A stretch of DNA of 64,000 nucleotides from Acorus gramineus (Eukaryota > Streptophyta > Magnoliopsida > Acorales > Acoraceae). The position numbers were made by a program, and so were the translations under genes. Below the pieces are notes generated by a model. That model saw only the letters and a program-made list of their open reading frames with translations, was not told where the DNA came from and did no database searches. Within the stretch, counting starts at the first letter, position 1; each line of letters starts with the position of its first letter. Positions 35,359 through 47,176 of this stretch are shown one piece after another. The stretch is from NCBI GenBank assembly GCA_030737835.1, contig CM060847.1:26336843-26400842 (forward strand), given 5' to 3'.

Positions 35359-37948
35359 GGAAATTTAGTCCTCGAAATTTAAGGAAACCCAAAAGGGAAG
35401 ACCGAATGTAGCAAGTATCACGCATAGACCTTTCGCTCCCACGTGGTCTTTGCACCGGACTGGCGCTACCAACACACTATAATCAAAGGAACGGTCTTAG
35501 CGTGGAGCCTCTTCTCATGCTGGTCTCTGACCTCGATCCACTGCTCAACAAACGACTAATCCACCTCCAGGATGAGGCGGTCAAACGGACTGACACGAGC
35601 AGGATCGTGGATACAACGCCTCGGTCATGAGACAAGGACGACGTCGTGGGCATGAGCCAGCTGTGGGGGAAAGGCTAGATGATAAGCCACCTCCCCAATC
35701 CACTCAATGACGAGAAATGGTCCCATTAAAGAGCAAACTCAGCTTGCCCTGAACGTCGAAATAGAGGGTGCCCTTAAACCAGGGCACCTTCTCAAAAACA
35801 TAGTCGCCAAACCCGAAGGTAAGCTCCTGGCGACGATGACCTACGTAGCCCTTCTATCGGTCCTGGGAGGTGCAGATGTACACAAGAACCAACCTGGCCA
35901 CCGCAAGGTCAAACAACTAACTTATGGCCCCTCCAGCTGGCGCTCCTCAACCTCCCAACACAAGGGAGGTATAAAACTGCGCCTGTAGAGTGCCTTTCAC
36001 AGATCCATCTGGGTGCTCGAATGGCAGTCGTCTTGCAGGCATACCCCAACAGATGGGTGGTGCCTCACCCAACTGCCCTCATCATCGAGCACGCAGGCAC
36101 TTAGCATGTCCTTCAAGGTCTGAATCGTCCTCTTTGTCTGGCTGTCCATCGGCGATGAAACGCTATACTTAAATGGAGGCTCGCGCCAAAGCCTGCCAAG
36201 GCTGCGCCACAACCTCAAAGTAACCCTCGCGTCTCAACCGAAAATAGCATCGACCAGAGTGCCATGAAGACGAACAATCGCGAAGGTGAAAACCCACGTC
36301 AAGGCGTCCAGAGACTCAATCAGTCGGATAGGGAGGGAAGCGCGAACTTAGTCAGTCGGTCATTGATAACCTAGACGGCGTCGTGACCCGAACGTGACAT
36401 TAGCGAGTCCGCCACAATTCCTGATAACTCACTCCCACATCCACTGAGGAATCTCCATGGACTAACGCTTTCCAACGCGATGATGATTCTCGAACTTTGC
36501 CTGAGGGCATGCCAACCTGGGGAAACAAGGTCACCCATATCGCCCTTTTCATCACACCTCAGCAATCTCTATGAAGACTACCTCAAAGTAGTCCACGGAA
36601 GCCCAATAAAACTTTTGAGATCCACAAAGGCATCCGGCGCATTCGTCAACCCCGATGGCATTACTTAAATCTCATAGTGCCTGAAAACGGTCACGAAATG
36701 CCATCTTCGAGATGTCCAACTCTCGGATCTCTAACTTGTGGTACCCTTGTGCAAAGATCGATCTAACAGCAGACACTCGCTCCCAGAGCTGGTCAAATAG
36801 ATCATCGATACGCGGCAAAGGTAATTGATCTTCAACCTCCACGGGGAGATCAGAACAACACCATGAACAATTACGTCCAGATTCTGCTCCTCGAGCATGG
36901 CTGGCGCTCATGATGACACTTACACGCTTTGTAAGCCGCTCAACCGCACTTAATCCACAAGACACGCAATAAGGGGTCGCCGGACCTCAACAATGCCTAT
37001 GCGACGTCATCTATCTGATAGGGCGGTTGAGTCCCATTACGAGTGCTAGCATCGCGTCTCCTTAATTGCGACCAATGTGGGGCAAAACACGACAGTATCC
37101 ACAACTGTGCTTCACATGCCGCCAGAGACAGGTCGCTCATCTATAACCATTGGAACTCCAGCACTCTGCACTCCATGGCAGATTCATCACAGGGAGTCCA
37201 CGCTCTCGACATCATTTAGCAGCACTCTCCCGGTGTGGCCTCTACCTGGTAGCCTCCCAAGCCCGCTATCTCTGCCATATGGGCGCACCAACAAGCATAG
37301 CATTTGGGAGCACCTCACAAGGCTCTGGCCTCAACCGGGCAGCTACAACGCACAATGATATCTCGAAGCGACTCCAGGTGCCACTATGGAACCCAGTCCA
37401 TAAGCAATCTCCCACCAAGCTGCAATAGGATGCACCCAATCCCGATCGTACGCATCACCACTCGCTACAGCACCTTCCAAGTGAGAGGAAAAAATCCACC
37501 ATCAATTTGATGCTTCAAAGGTATTCCTTGACTGGGAAAAGAACCTCAGAAGGGCACCATGAGGTCCCGATTTAGGATATCCCGACAACCAAACAAGGAA
37601 CACGGAGTACCCTAGCCCGGGTCTCAACGCTGACCCTGCAAGGCCCCTTAATCCTGAGTAGGAAGACTAGAAGAAGACATCACCCCTTAATGAGCAATAC
37701 CCACATCCTCAACACTTTACACAGGCGCCGCACGCGAACTCCATGGTTACTAGCGATACCGATGCACGGGGAAGAAGCTCCATTACCGAGACGCAATCCA
37801 TACCTTTAGAAATTGCAACCAATTCATCACTATCACACTACTGGGCTGGAATCTCCTACCCAAACCTTAATCCCGCACAAGAGATCTAACAACTGACCCT
37901 AACCAGTCGACCCAGTCGACAACTTAAGGGTGGGTCCATGGGGTCACG
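35359..37948 (-). pseudogene. Degenerate internal region of E2, inverted homologue of E1
   Basis: Minus-strand order matches E1. Near the right edge comes the gag-start region, followed leftward by the LTR-like modules (37534-37650 and about 37190-37290). RT scraps follow at 36965-36672 (IDDLFDQLWERVSAV, FAQGYHKLEIRELDISKMAF). Integrase scraps come next at 36565-36371 (MSRSGHDAV) and 36218-35997 (KRTIQTLKDMLSACVLD), with the C-terminal region before 35600. Different codons are broken than in E1, so both copies descend from an ancestor that already lacked most of pol. The region between integrase and the polypurine tract (about 35360-35600), missing in E1, is present. Cut at 37949 by LTR A3. 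Confidence 0.78.
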
Positions 37949-38211
37949 TGTTATACTTGTGTCACTTTTAGCCTGCTGGTAACCGTTGGAGCGTCCTGGC
38001 AGTTTTTAAAATTTTTAGGGTTTTCGATCGGAACCGCTAATTTTTGGACTGTTAGCTATCGTCCTGAGTTAGAGGACTCCGATTGGAAATCTGACTGCAT
38101 ATTTGGTGTCCTGGAACCACTTGAGGCCTCTCACGAAGATTTCATCGAATTCCGGTAACGTTCCAGAAATTTCGCAGTTCCGGGGCGTATCTGGGTTTTT
38201 AAGTGACTTGG

Positions 38212-38219
38212 TATAAATA
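38212..38219 (+). promoter_or_regulatory. TATA box of LTR A3
   Basis: TATAAATA, in the same position as TATA-like boxes in A1 and A2, about 30 bp after CGGGGCGTATCTGGG. Confidence 0.65.
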
Positions 38220-38345
38220 GCGGGTGAGAAAATATCTTATGTCACTATTCATCATCCCTACCAAATCCATCTCTCTCCTCCCTCTCTCTTTTTCTTCCAT
38301 TAGAGGCCCTTAGACCCCTCAAACCCTAAAACCTAAAGCACGAGA

Positions 38346-38372
38346 AGTGTAGATCGGGTCCCGATCTACACT
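38346..38372 (+). promoter_or_regulatory. Perfect 27-nt leader palindrome (A3)
   Basis: Arms AGTGTAGATCGGG and CCCGATCTACACT around a single T, about 130 nt past the TATA box. An identical sequence occurs in A1 and A2. Confidence 0.85.
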
Positions 38373-39378
38373 CCGGTGTTTTCAAATCCCTTTTCCGACC
38401 AGTCTAGCCACTCTGACCTCCTCTCTTTCTCCTCTGTTTTGGCCCGGTTCGAAGGCCGTGGTAGATCGGGGCGTAAGAGGGCCTTTGGGAAAGGTTTCGG
38501 TGCGCGGAGAGCGTCCGGACTTCCCTTCCTCCCTTGGTAAGCCCTATTTTCCCCTCTTTTCTTGTTTAGATGGATGTTAGGAGGGGGTTTTGGGGTTGGG
38601 TGGAGGTCGGCGGCCGTGGGTGGCCGTCGGAGGGCTGTGGAGGTGGTCGGAGGTCGGTGGGTGGTGCTTTGGGTGCTCGGGAATGGTGGGGGGGTGGTCT
38701 CGGGCAGCAGGGGGTTTGGTCTCGGGCGCAGGCAGCGCCGGCAGCAGCACAGTAGCGCAGCAGGCTGGGCGCCCGCGGGCGTGCGCGCGTGCGTGCGGGT
38801 GGGCGTCCGCGCGGGGCGAGACGCTGCGCGCGGGGCGTGCGGGGTGCTCGCGGGCCAGCGATGGCGTGCGGGGTGTGCGCGGGCGGCTGCGCTGGGGCGC
38901 AGGGGCGCGCGGTGCACACGGGAGGCTCGGCGGCGTGTCTCGGCGGCGGGCAGGGGCCCGGCGGTGCGCGGAGTGCGCGGGCCGAGGCGCGGCGGTGCTC
39001 CCGGGCGGTCGGGTGGCCGTGCGGGTGGTTGCCGGCCGTGCGGGTGTTTGCCGGGATGCTCGGGCTAGCGTGCGTGCGGGTCGTATGCACGTTTGCCCGA
39101 GTGTTGGGAGTTTTCTAATATATGTGTCACTTTTTAGCCTGCTGGTAACCGTTGGAGCATTTTTGGCAGTGTTAAAATTTTTAGGGTTTTTCGATCGGAA
39201 CCGCATAATTTCAGACTGTTAGCTATCGTCTGAGCTAGAGGACTCCGATTGAAAATCTAACTGCATATTTGGTGTCCTGGTGCCATTTTAGACCTCTCAC
39301 GAAAATTTCGTTGAATTCTGGCATCGTTTGCAAAAATTTCGCAGTTCCGGGGCGTATCCGGGTTTTTAAGTCGCGCAC

Positions 39379-39386
39379 TATAAATA
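39379..39386 (+). promoter_or_regulatory. TATA box of LTR A2
   Basis: TATAAATA located as in A3. Confidence 0.65.
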
Positions 39387-39511
39387 AGTGGGATCTAAAA
39401 CCCGAGTTACTGTTCATCGTCTTCCCAAACGCATTTTCTCTCTCCCCTTCTCTCTTTTTCTCACTTTCAAGCCCCCTAGAGCCCTCAAAGCTTAAAACCT
39501 AAAGCACGGGA

Positions 39512-39538
39512 AGTGTAGATCGGGTCCCGATCTACACT
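39512..39538 (+). promoter_or_regulatory. Perfect 27-nt leader palindrome (A2)
   Basis: Same arms and single-T centre as in A1 and A3. Confidence 0.85.
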
Positions 39539-39894
39539 CCGGTGTTTTCAAATCCCAATTCCGGCGAGTTTTGCCCGTCCGTCCGCCCTCTCTTCGTCCC
39601 TGATTTGAGCCATCTCGGCGGTGGAGGTAGATCGGGGCGTAGGAGAGCCTTTGAGAAAGGTTTCGGCGCGCGGAGAGCCACCGGACTTCCCCTCCTCCCC
39701 TTGGTAAGCCCCCTTTCCCTCTTTTTCTTGCATAGATGTATGCTAGGGGGGTGGTTTTGTGGTTGGGAGGCGGTTGGCGGCGGTGGGTGGCCGTCGGAGG
39801 GCTGTGGGAGGCGGTCGGAGGCTATGGTGGTGGTCGGAGGTGGGTGGTAGAGGAGCTCGGGCTCGGGCAGGATGGCAGGGCAGCAGCAGCAGGC

Positions 39895-40880
39895 GCAGCA
39901 GGCAGGGCCGCTGGCAGGGCGCGCGCGTGCGTGCGCGCGGGCGTGCGCGCGGGCGTGCGCTCGGGCTGGCGCTGGGCGTGCCTGGTGCTGGGCGTGCAGG
40001 GCTAGTCGGGTGCTAGGCTGGTAGGGCTAGCTGGGTAGGCTGGGAGCAGGGCACCAGTTTGCTGGGCGCGCGAGCGCGTGCGCGCGGGCGCGCGCGCGGC
40101 CGTGCGCTCGGGGGGTGCAGGGGCGCTCGGGCATCAGGCGGGCAGTGCCCCGGGCGTGCAGGCGAGCGGTGCTCGGGCCACTCGACGACGCGCGCAGGCA
40201 GGCAACGCGGGCAGCAGCGCGGGCAGGCTGGCAGGCGCGCTGGGCGCTTGCTGCCAGGCGCGCTGGGCGCGTGTTGCGCGGGCGTGCGCGTGGACGCTGG
40301 GTGAGGGTCCCGGGCGCTGGGCGCTGAGCGCTGGGCGCTGGGTCGCGGGTGCCGGGTGCTGGGCGCTGGCGAGCGCAGTCGGGCGCGCAGTCGTGCGCGG
40401 GTGCGTGCGCGCGGGTGCGCGGGTGCGCGCGGAGCGGGTGCGCAGGTGCGCGCGGATGCTGGCGCGAGCGGGGGTGCCAGCGGGGGTCTGCGCGGGTGCG
40501 CGCGAGCGCACGCGGGCGTGCGCGCGAGCGTGCGCGCGCGCGGCAGGGCACCTGGGCACTTCGCCTGGGTGCTGGGCAGGGCGCCTGGGCATGCGCCTGG
40601 GCGCGGTGCTGGGGGCCAGTGCGCGCGGTGTGCTGGGGGCCAGTGCGTGCGCGTGCTGGGGCGTGCATGCAGTGCGCGCGGGGGCGCGCTGGGCTGGACG
40701 CGCGGTGCGCGCGGGCGCGCGCGAGTGTGCGCGTGCGTGCGGCGGTGCGTCGGGGCGCGCGGGCCGGCGTGAGACAGTGCGCCGGTGGTGTCCGGGTATG
40801 CGGGCTGGGCTCGGCAGTGCGCCTTGGCGCACGGGCCGAGGCTCGGCTGTGCGCTCGGGATGCTCGGATACACGTGCGTA
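39895..40880. repeat. GCG-rich tract in LTR A2, about 1 kb
   Basis: The longest of the six tracts, about twice the family C version. Expansion seems to come from reiteration of phrases such as GCGCTGGGCGCTGGG and GGGTGCGCGCGAG. Confidence 0.85.
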
Positions 40881-41778
40881 CGGGCCGTATGTACGTTTAT
40901 CCGAGTGTTGGGTATTTTAGATGTATTTTTGGGTATTTTATGCATTGTTCTCACCATATTGAATGTCTGTCTTGCAGATCTAGACGGACGGTCGCGCGAC
41001 GACCTTGATACCGGTGAGTGGGACAATCCAACCCAGTAGAGAGGGGTCATACGCATTTGGGCGTATACCGACCTCTCCTGGGGCGTCATGGATAAATATT
41101 AACCTGCAATGATATGTATATCATGCGAGCATGATTAAATTGTAGAATGCATGTTACCCTAGACTTTGCATGTTAGGGACTTGCACCCTTAGGATATGTG
41201 TATGAGCCATGCAGCATGTCCCCTGGTTCCATGTTAGGAAGCCCGGCCGATGCATGTGCCCTACTAGTTTATTTAATTGATTAAATGCTAGTATTTGTTT
41301 ACAATGCATGTTATAGTGAATATTATAGGGGAGGGGCCTTGCGAGGACAGCGGTGAGACCCGGGTTAGGGTACACCGTGTTCCTTGTTTGGTTGTCGGGG
41401 TGTCCTATAACGGGAACTCACGCTGCCCTCCCGAGTTTCTTTCCCCAACGATATTCCATCTTGTTATAACCTTATGCATGTTCCCCGCATCGTAGTTATG
41501 CGCCCTGGTGGGTTCTGAGGAATTCAGAACATTAGTGTTGTTATAATGTGCTGTCTGCGGATCCAAGTGGATCATATGCGATGGTTAGGCTGTTCTGTTC
41601 CCTTCGTTGGATCCGGTAGAGACTACCCCAGCGTTAGACAGGGCCTTCCTGACAGAGGGCTCCCATTAGTAGGCACCTCCTGATTTTGGACGGACTGTGC
41701 TGAATGTGGGAGTAGACCAGGCGGCCTACGGAGTGGAGGAGAGACTATCGGTGGACCAAGGGTGACCAATAGCCTAGT

Positions 41779-42118
41779 CAGTCCCAAAATCCTATGTCAC
41801 CCATTGAAGGGTGAGGGTGAGGGTATAGTGGGTTGGCGATGAACGACCCACTGGAGTTGTGATTGGATGCTTGTAAGTCCCAAAATCCTATGTCACCCAT
41901 TGAAGGGTGAGGGTGAGGGTGTAGCGGGTTGGCGGAAGCGACCCGTTGGTTTTTGGTGCAGTTAGTCCCAATATCCTATGTCACCCATTGAAGGGTGAGG
42001 GTGAGGGTGTGGCGGGTTGGCGGAAGCGGCCCGCTGGTTATGTGTAGCCAGTCCCAATATCCTTTGTCGCCCATTGAAGGGTGAGGGTGAGGGTGTAGTG
42101 GGTTGGCGATTGAGCAAC
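41779..42118 (+). repeat. Four 82-97 bp tandem repeats in LTR A2
   Basis: Units start AGTCCCAAAATCC or AGTCCCAATATCC at about 41779, 41876, 41963 and 42049. All contain CATTGAAGGGTGAGGGTGAG and GGGTTGGCG. Confidence 0.88.
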
Positions 42119-42633
42119 CCACGGCTTTGAGTTGTGATATGAATTGTGGATTATAAGGATATCTGGTTGTGGTCAATATTGTCTGTGATGCATGGGTTGT
42201 GCCGTTCACTGAGCGTGTGGCTCACCCCTCGCATAATATTTTTCTACAGTGCCATCTGAGTCGGATCTGGAGGAGGAGCTCCCCGAGGGACTTCATCAGT
42301 AGCGGAGTAGCGCCACGTCCCGCGAGTTGCAGAGACTATCAGCATCCCTTGTACCAGTATGTATTAATTTCCGTGCTTGGGCACGCGTTTGTGTTGTATT
42401 TGGACGTCTTTGTATGTATATTGGCTCTCACAGGACATGTGATTATGTATGGAGTCTGTAGTGTGTTTTGATTACAGATTCAGTCTTTAGTTATCCGCAT
42501 TTGGTGTATATATCATGTCAGCCCTGCTTTTGTTGTCTGTGTGTCATGTTGGATATTATTGACCTCCTGAGTAGATTCTGATATTATATATACACTTGCC
42601 GCGTCTCGGGGACGCCCGGGGCGTGACAAGTTT

Positions 42634-42700
42634 AGTTGTGGGTTTATGTAAGTTCTTGTGTATTTTGTAGTATTTGTGGATTTTAACTCACCATATTGAA
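42634..42700 (+). mobile_element. LTR A3, continuation after A2
   Basis: GGATTTTAACTCACCATATT then GAA matches A1 at about 59607-59629, just before the conserved block. It stops at 42701, where the next element begins, so the remainder of A3 is expected to the right of the window. Confidence 0.75.
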
Positions 42701-42876
42701 TGTCTACTTTCAACTAGCTGCTCCCTCTCCGGTCTTTTATTTTTCTAAGTGTTGTGGCAAGGTTTCTTTTGTTCCTTTTAAAGATGTTTTCTTTTAGATG
42801 TCCGATTGTGGTTATTTCTAAGTAGCAGTTGAAGTAAATTTCTGATTTTTGGACGGACAAAATTAGGGTATCTACA
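42701..42876 (-). mobile_element. 3' LTR (possibly truncated) of the Tat-like element carrying PMD copy 2
   Basis: On the minus strand it starts TGTAGATACCCTAATTTTGT and ends AGTAGACA at 42701, where similarity to A3 stops. TTGAA (42696-42700) may be the target duplication. At 176 bp it is short for a Tat element, so the left part may be lost. A purine-rich tract lies beside its start. Confidence 0.5.
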
Positions 42877-42891
42877 ATTGTCCCTCATCGG
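42877..42891 (-). other. Polypurine tract of the PMD-carrying element
   Basis: Minus strand CCGATGAGGGACAAT directly before TGTAGATACC. The layout matches T1, where GAAGAGGGGGCATC precedes its 3' LTR. Confidence 0.5.
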
Positions 42892-43747
42892 ACGGAGTCT
42901 TTGTGTGAAACAGAAAGACTTTGATCAATGATAGGAAAGAGACCCCTATTTTGGCAGGCCCAACCTTTAAGAAGTTTAGGTAACATGACCAATACTATTC
43001 AGGGAGTTGATTTAAACTGTCAGAGGCTAGGTCTTGGCTAGAATTTTCAACCGAAAGGATGATCCAGGTGGAGGGCAAAAAAAGTAAAGTAACGAGTGAT
43101 CCAACCCTCGGACGAGGTTCTTAGCCATCGTGCACGGAGCAGCTCGGCGTCAGTTTCCTTGTGCCTACCGTACCCGTGCTTGGGTAACTCAGCAAATAAA
43201 GGAGATATCACAGATAGAAAGCAAATAAAATGTGTTTGATTTGGTGAATTGGATCATCCAAAGGACAAAAAATTCTAGAAAAGAACTAGAACTGAGGAAA
43301 TTCGAACTGAATGGTACTGAAAATGTGATAAAACTTCAAAAGAGTTGTGTTTGATCAAGTAAGACTTGGAAATAAACCAATACATGGCTGTTTGGTTTAG
43401 AAAACTTGGAAATGAAAGTGCTTTTGGCAAAGGGCATAGGGCGGCTACTGTATTATAGCCGTCTGAGAGGGGCGGCTAGTCTATTCTAGCCGCCCGGCCT
43501 GGGACAGCTACTCGTGGATAGCCGCAGGCTGACTGGGTCCCTTATAACCGAAAAAAGGGGCCCTCTCTCTCCGTACGTTTCAAAATGGTTTATCTCCCTC
43601 CATTACTTCTTCTTCTTCATTTCAAAACTGAAAACCTTCATTTTTTTTACTCTCTCTTCCCCCATTTCAGCCTGAATCCTTTTTTTTTTCTTCCTTGATT
43701 TTGAAACCCTAAATTTGGGTTCTCCTTTTTCTTTCCAATCCGAGGAG
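42892..43747 (+). promoter_or_regulatory. Upstream region and leader of PMD copy 2
   Basis: Contains hairpin motifs GGCGGCTAGTCTATTCTAGC followed by CGCC, and two imperfect relatives, at 43440-43530. CCCTTATAACC at 43549-43559 is a TATA-like element. A pyrimidine-rich leader with CCCTAAATTTGGG then runs to the ATG. Promoter function is inferred from order and motifs. Confidence 0.45.
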
Positions 43748-44425
43748 ATGATGAGGTCGAAGTCGATTGCTTCAAGGGGAAAACGACCGCGGGTGGCTTG
43801 TGGAGAGCGTAGCCTGAACTCTTCATCATCAGAGAGCGATAGGGCAGAGGAGGAGGTCGTGGGAGAGGTGACAGGTGCGGCGGAGGTGCCGTTGGTGGGC
43901 ACTGGTGTGGGTGAGGTCAGGGACACGCCTTCGGGGGCTGTCCCAGGGAATTTTATGGTTCCTAGGGGTGATGTGATCGAGAATACACGCAAGAGGAGGC
44001 GTGGTGATCGACCGGTGGCGGTCGAAAGTGTTGGTTTTGAGGCCAGAGGATCGGTCGAGGGTGCGGTTGAGGGGGGAGAGGTTGAGGGAGTCAGTGAGGA
44101 GGTGAGGGCATCTTTGGATTGCATTGAGGGGATGCTGGAGAGGGAGGCCATAGAGGTTAGGGCCGAGGAGGAGGCCTCGAGGGCCTTGGGGGATTTTGAG
44201 GTGTTGGCCTCCGGTGCGGTGGGCACGGAGGAAGGCAAGGGTGTTGGAGTCGAGGCTACGAGGGCTGAGGATGTGGATATAGGGGCCACGGAGGCTGGTG
44301 CTGATGTTGAGGCCGAGGAGGCCATGGATGAGGAGGAGGGAGATAACGAGGAGGAGGGGGATGACGACGGGATGGATGATCCCGACGAGGCTGAGGTGGA
44401 CACTCCTGGGTCCACACGAGCCACG
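43748..44425 (+). CDS. PMD gene copy 2, exon 1 (acidic N-terminal region)
   Basis: 226 codons from MMRSKSIASRGKRPRV to a GT donor at 44426 (CCACG/GTATTC), phase 0, the same junction as in copy 1. The N-terminus is basic and then Ser-rich. Most of the rest is Glu/Val/Gly-rich, with a basic KRRRGDR patch suggesting a nuclear protein and an Asp/Glu tract (EEEGDNEEEGDDDGMDD) near the end. The PMD itself begins in exon 2 at 57683, now 13 kb away because T1 sits in the intron. Exon 1 has no stop or frameshift. Two adjacent ATGs are possible starts; the first is used. The gene lies antisense to its carrier element. Product function unknown. Confidence 0.7.
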
Positions 44426-44687
44426 GTATTCTCCTAATTCCCTTTGTCTAACTTTTATTTTTGATATATGTATGTCTTTGTGGTATGGATAATGTATATA
44501 TGCGTTTTTAATAGGCATGCTTGTTTACGTATAAAATGATCACGGTGGCATTCTATGAGCATGTTTTATTTTCCTGAGTGTAAAATGATGTGAGTATGAT
44601 TTTAGAAAGGTTTTGTTTTTTGCATGCATGTTTTGTTTGTGGGAGTTTTTGTGATGGGCATGTTTTAAGATTTTTGGCATAGGGGGG
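44426..44687 (+). other. PMD copy 2 intron, left part
   Basis: From the GT donor to the T1 insertion after GGGGG (44683-44687). It resumes at 57299 with GGTGG, a 4-of-5 match that is the likely aged target duplication. Confidence 0.7.
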
Positions 44688-45603
44688 TGAGGTGGATATT
44701 TTTCCCCTTCAGTTAAATTTGTAGATTTCTCAGAAAAATGAACTCGAACTAAATAAAAAATTTTAGTTCTGCCTCTACTCTCTCGATGACTGTATAGGAA
44801 ATAACACATAATGACTCACAACTGGCTCTCAATGGCTGTGTTTGACTCAGTGAATAACTGTTTGACTATGCTTGACTGTGTCCATAGAGTGCTGAGCGCG
44901 CGACCTCTTATAGACTGCCTACGTACCCCCTTGGGGATCAAGTCACACGTAGTTCCTTAATTACCCTTGTAACCACCTTGCCACTAAGTGTTTAGTGGAA
45001 TTTTTTCCAAGGAAACTCCCCTAGCATTTACACTCCACGTCGGTCCTTGATTACCCACATTTTGCTGGTAATGGGCCTTAAATGCCACCTTGGTAGTTAC
45101 AGGCGTTAGTGGTGTTCTGACCGTTTCTTCATTTTGCTCGAGGTCTTTTGATATGGTGGCCTGTACGTTTCATAGCATGCCTGCGAGGAGTAAGGTTGAC
45201 CGACCAGATCTCGTGTCTAGTTGTGCCTTAGACTACTCACATTCGAGGAGTAAGGTCGACTGACCAGACCTCATGTCTTGTCGTGCCTCAGACTACTCGC
45301 TTTCGAGGAGTAAGGTCGACCGACCAGACCCCATGTCTGGTCGTGCCTTAGACTACTCGTTTTCGAGGAGTAAGATCGACCGACCAAACCTCATGACTGG
45401 TCGTGCCTTAGACTACTCGATTTCTAGGTGCCTGACTGTCCAACTAGACCTTGGATCTAGTCGTGTCAGTACATTTGGGAGAGTCATCATGACCAAGGAT
45501 TGGAACTCAGATTTGCGGGTCCCATGGTGGGTCCACATCAGTCCTGGTGTGACACATTACCCCTAATATGACACGTGTTGTGGTGAGGATTTTTACCTCC
45601 ACA
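44688..45603 (-). repeat. T1 3' LTR
   Basis: Direct repeat of 56384-57298 with scattered substitutions. A polypurine tract (minus GAAGAGGGGGCATC) lies at 45604-45617. Four 60-bp tandem units are contained in it. Confidence 0.92.
45185..45425. repeat. Four 60-bp tandem repeats in T1 3' LTR
   Basis: Unit GAGGAGTAAGGTCGACCGAC...GCCTTAGACTACTCGCTTTC. The same array is in the other LTR at 56878-57118. The 3n period explains a false Ser/Asp/Arg repeat frame. Confidence 0.92.
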
Positions 45604-45990
45604 GATGCCCCCTCTTCTACACTTTTGGCTTGTCGAGAGAGCAGGAGATCATGAAAAATCACCTCTCCTCCATACCTTTTGGGGGGGGGTGTCAAAGATC
45701 TGGTCGCCTGTCTTCTCGGGATTCTTTGACCCTCCTAGGATTTGACAGCTGATTTGCTACGTCAGCCTTAATGGCGCATGGCCACTAAAAGATGTTTGGA
45801 AAATCCAAACGTCGACACCCCCTCGGATTTTGTGAGTACCCATTTTATTGGCATTGATTACTCCTCGATGTTTGCAGCGAAATAAGTGCGGCTGTCTTCT
45901 CGAGGCGTTGCTTCGATGATATTTAAGGGGGGTGAGAGGGAGGAGCTCCTCATCCCATCTCACGTCTTCCTTCTGATTTTTGAAAACTCC

Positions 45991-47176
45991 ATGGATATTG
46001 CCACTATCATGGAGAAAACTGCCACTGTCGCAGCCCTCTATAGAGATTTTGGCATCTCGTCTTACTTTGCGATTGACAAGTTGACCAAAGATGAGGTTCC
46101 CACCCTCTATCTTGATTCCATTCTCCTCCATCCCATCTATTTCGCATATGGGGGTCTTTCTCTTTCTCTGCCACACTTGGTGGCAGAGTTTCTTCATTTC
46201 TTTGCCCTCCATCCCATCTTGGTCATCTCTAATGTATACCGCGTCTTGATGTGCGTTTTCGCGTTGGGGAAGAAGATAGATGTTGAGCTGGGCCTGACCG
46301 AGGTCCGTTGGATCTATCAGGTCAAATCTTCATCCTCCGAACGGTCCCCGTCCTTCTACATCTCTCGCCGGGTCAGAGCGCCAGAGCTGGTCCTTGGCAT
46401 GGCTCCGGGTGACATCCAGGACTAGGAGAGTCGCCGGATTCGGGTCCGGGGTCCTTGGATGCGAGATGGCTGGGATTCATCCCATCACCATTTTTGTCAC
46501 CCCGGGAGGCCGATGGTGGATGCCCCCTGGCCGGAGGTCGAGGAAGTGAAGATGTATGACATCTCTCAGGTGATGGAGTATCCGGATCAAGCATGGTGGG
46601 AGCTTCTTGAATTGGAGGAACCGCGACGTGCTCCACCCGTTGCAATGCTTCTTGTCGGTGTGGTTGAGTCAGCGGGTGGCCCCAGTTTGGTTCCTCCTCC
46701 CACCGCTCTGCATAACAGGGCGAGGCGGCGCTCTTCGAGGCTCCTTCGGATTGCCCTGCCGGTGGACTTAACCTTGTCACCTCCACCTTCTGTCCCACCG
46801 TCTCCATCACCTGCAGTTCGATCATCTTCCTCTTCATCCTCTTCCTCTTCTTCTTCTTCTTCTTCTTCATCGTCTGTTCCCCTTGGGGAAATTGTTCCTC
46901 CCACCCGTGACACGAATGTTGACGCCCTGCCGGCAGTGCCCCCGGTGACCTTGGGTGCTGGGGCTGATGCTACTCCTATTCTCGAAGACCGTCTTCAGAG
47001 TGTCCCCTGGTGGCCCTTCAAGGAATTTGCAAGCCTCCGTTCATGCCGCCTCCCTCTCCATAGATCATCAATTGCGGTCCCTCTGTGAAGCTTGTGAGGG
47101 TGATGAAGAAGATCGCCTTCTGGACTTCATCAGTGGCTACCGCTCAGGCTATGCTGACCACTCACGTGATTTTTGA
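45991..47176 (+). pseudogene. T1 antisense gene 1, Transposase_28-like, broken
   Basis: Likely start is the ATG in CTCCATGGATATTGCC (45991), about 75 bp after GATATTTAAGG; the frame is open a little further upstream. Residues 1-110 (DFGISSYFAIDKL, LDSILLHPIYFAYGGLSLSL, EFLHFFALHPILV, LMCVFALGKKI) resemble the plant 'putative gypsy type transposon' domain (Transposase_28, PF04195, from memory). A TAG at 46423 interrupts; the same frame then continues with WRDG-like sequence and a long Ser run (about 46815-46875). Near 47080 the sense moves to another frame (LCEACEGDEEDRLLDFISGY) and ends at 47176. Role unknown; it lies opposite to gag-pol. Confidence 0.65.

Larger units (their letters stand above)
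37949..39113 (+). mobile_element. LTR, family A (copy A3), left part
   Basis: Starts TGTTATACTTGTGTCACTTT after TCACG, inside the gag start of E2. Contains TATA box 38212-38219, the 27-nt palindrome 38346-38372, the peptide frame with FGARRASGLPFLP before TTGGTAAGCC (about 38534), and a GCG tract 38750-39090. It is interrupted at 39113 by A2 and resumes at 42634. Confidence 0.88.
39114..42628 (+). mobile_element. Solo LTR, family A (copy A2), 3.5 kb
   Basis: Starts TCTAATATATGTGTCAC (first bases mutated from TGTTATATATG) and ends GACGCCCGGGGCGTGACA. Perfect target duplications AGTTT at 39109-39113 and 42629-42633 place it inside A3. It has TATA box 39379-39386, palindrome 39512-39538, the peptide frame GRRRAFEKGFGARRA, TTGGTAAGCC at about 39702, the largest GCG tract (39895-40880), the conserved 36-nt block 40978-41013, the 120-bp module 41328-41454, four tandem repeats 41779-42118 and the CACTGAGC...CAG motif 42207-42249. 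Confidence 0.93.

Noticed and set aside
38366..39222. Overlapping Arg/Ala/Pro-rich frames on both strands
   Set aside because: GCG tract of LTR A3.
40013..41089. Long minus-strand Pro/Arg/Ala frame
   Set aside because: Same cause in LTR A2; composition driven, no domain.
43603..44518. Ser/Pro/Thr-rich minus-strand frames of 230-270 residues
   Set aside because: Shadows of PMD exon 1, which has a start, a matching splice donor and a homologue in copy 1 on the plus strand.
45185..45425. CRISPR-like regularly spaced repeats
   Set aside because: Contiguous 60-bp tandem units without unique spacers, in a plant retrotransposon LTR.
45273..45566. 97-residue frame with a repeating DYSLSRSKVDRP pattern, and its partner at 56908
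   Set aside because: Consequence of 60-bp LTR repeats whose length is divisible by three.
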